64,000 bases of DNA. Source: Amaurobius ferox (Eukaryota > Arthropoda > Arachnida > Araneae > Amaurobiidae). Where the stretch lies: assembly GCA_951213105.1 (NCBI GenBank), contig OX578140.1, forward strand, positions 122,509,985 through 122,573,984, given 5' to 3'. Position numbers and translations under genes: made by a program. Below are positions 58,335 to 64,000 of this stretch, one piece after another. Below the pieces are notes generated by a model. It was not told the DNA's origin. It saw nothing but the letters and a program-made list of their open reading frames with translations, and searched no databases. How positions within the stretch are numbered: position 1 is the stretch's first letter; the number at the start of each line of letters is the position of its first letter.

Positions 58335-60291
58335 CGTTAGCACGATAACTGCCGTAAAAATGAGTTTATCAAAATGAAATTTTAGTATGTTGTTCAGACG
58401 GTCTGTAGGACCTATGGGAATATAAATAAATAATATCACCCAATTAGTTTTTTATTGAACCCGGGTTGAAAAAATGAAATACATTGAACCCTATGGGACC
58501 TAATTTTTCAAACATTTTTTAAGTAAATTTAAAATTCACGAATTGCTTCGAAATTTTTAGGAAATATTCACATTATCCCATAGAATATATAAAAAAAAAT
58601 TTAGTAAAATATGTTAAGTAGTTTTTTAATTAAAAAAATTATTTAATATAGGGAAAAAACAAATTCAATTAAATTCTGACTTTGGGATATCTTCCAGAAA
58701 GAAAAGAGAGAGATATTATATAATAAATATCTCTCCATTTGTTTAAACGTTTTGCATATGGGAGTGGCTTCATATTTTAAAATGAATTTGGTAGATAACA
58801 ATTTTTCATTTTTTTTAAATTTTATATAACTCTTCATGATAAGTTTAATTGATGGCATTTTAAATGCACTTTCCTACGTCCTAGAGAGTTAAAATTTGGT
58901 ACACAGCTTACATTTGTTGGATCTTTAAATATAGATCATACATTTTTTTCGAAATGGCCTGAAAATAATCCCCGTTCACTTCTATAAATCATTGGTGTAA
59001 TATTGTTAAAAATTCTGATGTGGACAGCACATGTCTTTCTCTGCAGACTCATATTCGTTCTCTTTATTTATTCAATGATAATTTGAGTTTATCTGCACAA
59101 CATAAGTATTTTAAATGACATTGAATTTACATGTTAAACTTAAATTTGGTTCTCATTTGATAGCTGTACTTATTGTCAAAGGTGGCGTAGCGAAAACGCG
59201 AAGAAACTAGAATATCTCATGAACGGCTAGTCCTAGAGTAATGGGGTTAGTCTTATTCTTTTTGTTGTCAAAAATCACATATAAAATAGGAATTTAATTG
59301 ATATAATTGAGCACACGTAGTCTTTTATTTTTATATATAACGATTTTTGCTGGCCATTTCGCAAAAATAGCCCATTCCTTTTTCCCGAATCGTAGTAGAA
59401 TAACCTACAAATGATTTATATACAAAATTTTGTTAAATTTGGTATATAAATCACTTGTAGGTTATTGAAATATTATACTCCAAATTTTGTTAAATTTGGT
59501 TCATTAGTTTTTAGCTAGAGTGGATAAAGGCAATTTCTGCGGCCATTTCGCAAAGAAGGCAGATTCTTTTATTACGAATCGTACTATAATCTAATGCACA
59601 TCAGGATTTCCCACAAAAAACATACCTACCAAATTGTATGAAATTCGGTCCATTAGTTTTTCAATTAGAGTGGATGTAATATCCACACAGACACACAGAA
59701 ACATACACAGATACACCCTTACACACATAGACGTCTTCCTAAAAGTAGTTTTTTCGTGTTCTAGAAGTCCCAAAACGTGTAGATCCTTTGAAAATTCGAG
59801 TTCCGATCTTCGGCACGATTCCAATACTTTGAGTACATACACATACACATATATATTATCTGTGTATTATCTGTGTATCTAAATTCCGTGCCTATGCAAT
59901 TACAATAGTTGTGATTTTAAATGATCCCTAAACTTTTATTATTTCTTCAAGGAAGCCTAATTTTAACATATGCAGAATGCAAATATCTCAAGCGATTGTA
60001 AGATGAATTACATAAGAATTTCTGAATTTTTTTCACACAAAATTATTTAGCTCTGGAGTCTGGAATACAAGTTATATGAATGAAATATTCATTGATTTTG
60101 CATAAAGAATCAGATGATTTATATTTCGATACAGTTTTAAATATTTAAGTATAATAAATTGCTGTAGTACTGTGATAATGTAAAAGATATTACCACTGAA
60201 TGAATCACATTTTAGAAATTTTTAAATGAAATTACATTTCAGTTGGAAAGTGTTTCATAATCAATGCTCATGCATGATTGATCTTTCTTGT
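58066..60291 (-). mobile_element. Family B repeat, copy 4 (reverse), with duplicated end and nested insert
   Basis: The 3' hairpin (AACACTTTACAACAAAGTTG + AAAAGTGTT) occurs three times (58071, 58112, 58249), and the CTGT microsatellite twice (58157-58198 and 58293-58333). So the 3' end has been tandemly duplicated. The element continues to ~58640, is replaced by ~1.2 kb of other DNA, and resumes near 59855 to the start motif GATCTTTCTTGT at 60280-60291. About 110 bp of the expected middle is missing at the insertion. Confidence 0.8.
58640..59855 (-). mobile_element. Insert in family B copy 4, with a family A-like distant relative at ~59006-59836
   Basis: From AATTCTGATGTGGACAGCAC (family A 3' end, reversed) at about 59006 to CGAGTTCCGATCTTCGGCAC + GATTCCAATACTTTGAGTAC at 59836. 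The order matches family A (3' stem-loop, CA tract 59681-59728, 'gaaaattcgag', 'caatacttt'), but the body is different. It is probably a separate subfamily. The part 58640-59005 is unassigned. Confidence 0.55.
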
Positions 60292-60595
60292 TTTCTTTTA
60301 AAAAGAATTAAAGAAATAAGCAATGAATTCTCTTGTAATATTTTCTTTAAAAGTATGAAATATTTATTATGTATTTATCCGACTACTTTACACGTTTACT
60401 TTGTAATTTGTCTCTTTCGAACTTGATATGTGCCAGCCAAGTAAGGGTACCGTGCCGTTTTACGAAATATTTTAAAGCTTTTCTCAAAAAAGGAAAAAGA
60501 AGATTGGGAATCACTTTTGTATATAAACACTAAGCCAGGTACAAATTGCGTGACTCCAGTTATGCAATGTTAAGAAGTTCATGTGCTCTAAGGTG
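60292..60595. other. No gene recognised
   Basis: Nothing supported. The short frame at 60226-60426 overlaps a family B end and looks like chance. Confidence 0.4.
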
Positions 60596-60742
60596 ATGTC
60601 AACCTATGAAAATGCACAAAAGAACGGAAGAATGGATAACGACCCCAAAAGTCAAGGAACAGCCTGCAACTCAATAATGGAAGCATTGACACCGAGCCAA
60701 GAATCGGAAATTCTGGAAGAAACACCTAGGGTTTTTATATAA
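60596..60742 (+). CDS. Short open frame with coding-like composition, unknown
   Basis: Forty-eight codons from ATG at 60596: MSTYENAQKNGRMDNDPKSQ, GTACNSIMEALTPSQESEIL, EETPRVFI, then TAA. The frame is open upstream to about 60554 behind a possible acceptor (TGACTCCAG). The residue mix is polar and acidic with few Phe/Ile/Lys runs, unlike chance frames nearby. A T-rich 3' region follows. It could be the last exon of a gene lying to the left or a relic. No domain recognised. Confidence 0.25.
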   Translation: MSTYENAQKNGRMDNDPKSQGTACNSIMEALTPSQESEILEETPRVFI

Positions 60743-61056
60743 ATATATTTTTTAATTATAGGCGATTTTTACCATTTTAATATAGTTAGTTATTTTATCT
60801 GTTTTCTGTATAGTAATTATTTTGGATCTTATTTTTTTGCATTTTATGTTGTACATATAATTATACATTTTGGTGGTTGGTTATTTTTTTTCAAGATTTT
60901 TCACTAATTGTTAGTAGAAGAATCCAAGTATTATCTTTCTTCATTTTCTTTGTTCATATAAGAACATACATGTTTAAATATTATATTTCTATACTTTTAG
61001 AATATTTCTTCAATTTACTTTCTAATATATTAATATTTCATTATATATATAAATAA

Positions 61057-61068
<12 letters not shown>
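60743..61068. other. T-rich stretch, nothing recognised
   Basis: Long T/A runs and no element ends. Confidence 0.4.
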
Positions 61069-61092
<24 letters not shown>

Positions 61093-61605
61093 AAAACGAA
61101 TTACACAAGAAGTTGTAAAACGCCTTGAACCTTTCTTGAGATTTTACACGTTTTTCAACTAAACTTATAAAAAAAATTACTTAAAAATTATAAAGTAGTA
61201 ACTGTCATGAAATATGTTCACTTTTCATATGTAATATTATGCGAAAAAATGTGTTATCATTCTTGCCAACCTAGCTCGTGCCATTCAAGAGAAAAAATAC
61301 TTTTTATAAAAGATTTTCATTATGAAGTCAAAGAATTCGCCAATAGCCATTTATTTCATTTGATAATCATTGAATGTGAATTGCATTTGGATAAGGATAT
61401 TACACATGAGTTTTGATAAGGATTGCTTTTAGATAAGGATTTTACACAGTCATTCTGTTTCAACTAATAATTTGTCAAAAGCGTCCAATTTTAATTGAAT
61501 ATGAAAATCATTCTACCGCGGATTCTGTATGCCATTATTTCCCTGTTTAAGAAGTAATATCAATTGCATTGTGTACAGAAAGTCATGTTCTGCCCACATT
61601 AGTGG
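61069..61605 (+). mobile_element. 5'-truncated, diverged family A copy
   Basis: Begins at a (TG)n tract (61069-61092). It then follows family A: TATGTTCACTTTTCATATGT, TTCTTGCCAACCTAGCTCGT, and ends GTACAGAAAGTCATGTTCTG + CCCACATTAG, the stem-loop end in altered form. The short frame at 61207-61416 is part of it, not a gene. Confidence 0.65.
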
Positions 61606-62164
61606 TCTTTTAATATAGACCCAATATTAGCCTTAAACTGGGGAGCAATGTATATAAACAAATTCCAGCCTGTCTTTAGAAACAAAATTAAAAAATATAT
61701 ACAACTCCTGACTTCATTTAGATGATTAAGCATTAAATAATGCGAGAAAAAAAAAATTTCCAAATCTAAAATCTGTTCCGAATTTCTAATTTCATCATAA
61801 CCATTGGTTTCCGTGCTAATTAGCAGCCGTTATAAATTATGCATCAAGCGTAAAACCAGAATTGTCACGTTATTACCATCCATTTGAGTTTACAGAATCC
61901 GTGATTGCAAAGGCACCCTCTGGGAAAAAGCAGTTGAGCACGGTTGACGTCCCTATATGCTGGGCAGTAGTAACAATTAAATTGCAAATTAGGAGCAGGG
62001 TCTTAGAGAAACAATTTTCTTATCGGTTCTTTAATACATTGCTATGGTTATACTTGAGTCTTTTACTTTCATTCGTTTTTCATGTGATTGTTAACCGGTG
62101 GCGAAAAAATTTTCTCTGCTATTGTGTAGACTAAAAAATTTTAAAGCATTAGTTTCTCTGGATC
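61606..62164. other. No gene recognised
   Basis: A 90-codon frame (61862-62134) with a hydrophobic end (LLWLYLSLLLSFVFHVIVN) has no recognised domain, and I do not call it. Confidence 0.35.
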
Positions 62165-63100
62165 TGTTGCAGATAGGGATTAGATGATGACTAGTATGGA
62201 TTTAGAATTAAATTCGGGAGAAAGTTGGAGGATTCCTTAAGTATCTAAAATCTCCGGGGACCAATTTTAACCATTGCATGTATAAAAATTTTCCTTGAAG
62301 GTTATATTTCTCAGGATTAGCTATAGTTAAAGCTTAGATGATGGCTGATAAGGATTCAGTATTAAATCAGATCACTGAGTATTTCCACTTCCTGTTCAGA
62401 GCCAACGGCCGTACCGTGCTGAAAACACCGGTTCTCGTTAGATCACCGAAGTCACGCAGCATCGGGCGCGGTTAGTACTTGGGTGGGTGATCACCTGGGA
62501 ACACCGCGTGCTGTTGGCACATTTCGGGCGCGGTACCCGGAGGTTTGCGCGCTGGATTTGCACGCTGCCACAACTGCCGCGGAGTACGATCACGTTAAAC
62601 ATGTGGGTCCGTAAGTCCTTCCGAGAGGTTGGTGGTAGGGGAAGGAGGGTACGGTCCCGGTGGATGCCTCCCCCACTGGGTTCCGGTCTAAATTGGGTGG
62701 CACTTCCCGGCCGTCCAAACGGTTACCTTACACCTTTCTGGTAGGTCGGACGGTCTGGGTCTCAACAACAACAACTTCCTGTTCAGAGATATCACTTCCG
62801 AATAAAAATTTACATTCTCCTTGCAGCAGCTATTTCTCAAGATCGACTGTAGATGAAACTTAGATGAATACTAATAAGGATTCGGCATCAAATTCCGGTG
62901 ATTTGAAAGGGTCCACTAAGAATTTCCACTTCTGGGGAGTATTCACTTCACGTTCGAATTTTTTTTCATAAAACATAAATTTCATAGAATTGGTTATAAA
63001 TAGATCTTAGATGATGACTTATGCGAAATCTTATCATCAGATTTCAGGGGAAATTTCATTAATCATTTCCACTTCCGGTTCTATCACTTTCAGTGTATAC
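62165..63100. repeat. Degenerate ~150-bp tandem repeat hosting a SINE
   Basis: TTAGATGATGACTAGTATGG, TTAGATGATGGCTGATAAGG, TTAGATGAATACTAATAAGG and TTAGATGATGACTTATGCG begin successive units (about 62180, 62336, 62856, 63010). ATTTCCACTTCC(T/G)G closes each. Spacing is 120-157 bp once the SINE is removed. Confidence 0.65.
62387..62787 (+). mobile_element. SINE with 5S rRNA head (copy S4)
   Basis: Flanked by ACTTCCTGTTCAGA (62387-62400 and 62774-62787, 14 bp perfect). The 5S head 62401-62518 is well kept (ATCGGGCGCGGTTAGTACTT, GGGAACACCGCGTGCTGTTG). A tRNA remnant follows (GGTACCCGGAGGTTTGCGCG) with the same internal deletion as S1, then the common body and a CAACAACAACAAC tail. Not a functional rRNA gene: it is a dispersed retroposon. 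Confidence 0.95.
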
Positions 63101-63224
63101 GAAAGCTCGTACTACGAAAATGACTATAAGTGTGTAAAAAAATACAAAAATGCTTAATAGAAAGTAAAGTATACATAGCACTTGTCACCATAGAAAGACT
63201 TCTTCATATCTATTTAAAGCTTTC

Positions 63225-64000
63225 CAACATAGTTGAAAAATGTTTATAACATTGGTCATTCTGTCTGTCTGTCTGTCTGTCCGTTCGCACGATAACTGCC
63301 GTCAAAATAACTTTATCAAAATGAAATTTTAGTATGTTGTTGAGACGGCCTGTGGGACATATGGGAATGAAAATGAATAATATAACTCAATTAGTTTCGA
63401 ATTAAACCCGGATTAAAAAATTGAAATGCATTGAACCCTATGGGATATAATTTTCTAAACATTTTTTAAACGGAGTTAAAATACACAAATTTCTTCGAAA
63501 ATTTTAGAAATTATTCAAATTATCACGTAAAATGTGAAAAAAAAATTCAGCAAAATAGGTTGGGTAGTTTTTTGCATAAAAATTGAAATAATAATTACAC
63601 CCATATTATATGAAGAAATCATGTGACTCGTTTCAAAATAAAATATGACATCCATTTTGACATCCGCTGTGTAAAGATCGTGGTATTTAACAATCGTTTA
63701 AATTTATATTTAGTGCTGCATCCGTCATAAAACCGCTTTATTTTTGCGTATTATTTGTGTATTTAAATTCTGTGCCAACGCAATTGCAATATTTTTTATT
63801 TTAAATGATCACTAAACATTATTTCCACAACGAAGCCTAATTTGATCGCTAATCTACAGCATACAGAATGTAAACAAATCAAGTCATTGTAAGATAAGTT
63901 GAATAAGAATTGAATTTCTTCTTCATGTAAAATTTAGCTCTGATGTCTGGAATATATGAATACGTGATATGAATGAAATATTCATTGATTTTACATAGAG
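63225..64000 (-). mobile_element. Family B repeat, copy 5 (reverse), runs off the window
   Basis: Begins with an altered terminal hairpin (CTTTCCAACATAGTTGAAAA), a CTGT microsatellite (63261-63282) and CGCACGATAACTGCCGTC. It follows family B to the window end. It keeps the middle region lost in copy 4. Confidence 0.75.

Overview
This is AT-rich eukaryotic DNA built almost wholly of nested transposable elements, satellites and microsatellites. The element set (Jockey-like and other non-LTR retrotransposons, Tc1 and mariner transposons, hAT elements, Helitrons, 5S- and tRNA-derived SINEs) suggests an arthropod, perhaps an arachnid. That is a judgement from element types, not from a species-specific gene. 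I found no intact host gene. Every recognisable protein is a broken transposase or reverse transcriptase.

Layout. 1-12 kb: three copies of a ~1.3-kb repeat ('family B', ending in a conserved hairpin). One is split by a 5'-truncated Jockey-like retrotransposon, itself split by a ~1-kb repeat ('family A'); a second clean family A copy follows. 12.1-20.3 kb: a ~387-bp satellite. A Helitron-like element (13339-18378) sits exactly between A and T of one monomer, and a hAT element with a perfect 8-bp target duplication (14923-17677) sits inside the Helitron. 20.3-26.4 kb: old relics, a 33-bp-arm hairpin, a mariner-type relic and a 5S-headed SINE. 26.4-30 kb: two clean family A copies, one inside a second hAT element. 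30-50 kb: tRNA-headed SINEs, a tRNA-derived repeat with two heads ~370 bp apart (several copies), a Tc1 element inside a ~143-bp satellite, MITEs and stretches with nothing recognisable. 50-56.3 kb: TA-rich, palindromic DNA with a long-TIR mariner, a foldback MITE and a large Tc1-type element carrying an unassigned GC-richer insert. 57-64 kb: a ~185-bp satellite, two reverse family B copies, family A relics and a second 5S-headed SINE.

The best-supported novelties are: (1) family A, whose parts (5' palindrome, internal GT microsatellite, inverted subterminal repeat, 3' stem-loop, oligo-T target) resemble a Helentron-derived non-autonomous element (HINE/DINE-1 type) without fitting exactly; (2) a SINE family with one body and tail joined either to a tRNA head or to a 5S rRNA head plus a remnant of that tRNA head, in four copies with target duplications; (3) the tRNA-derived double-headed repeat. 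Several insertions leave a readable empty site, so their relative order can be inferred.
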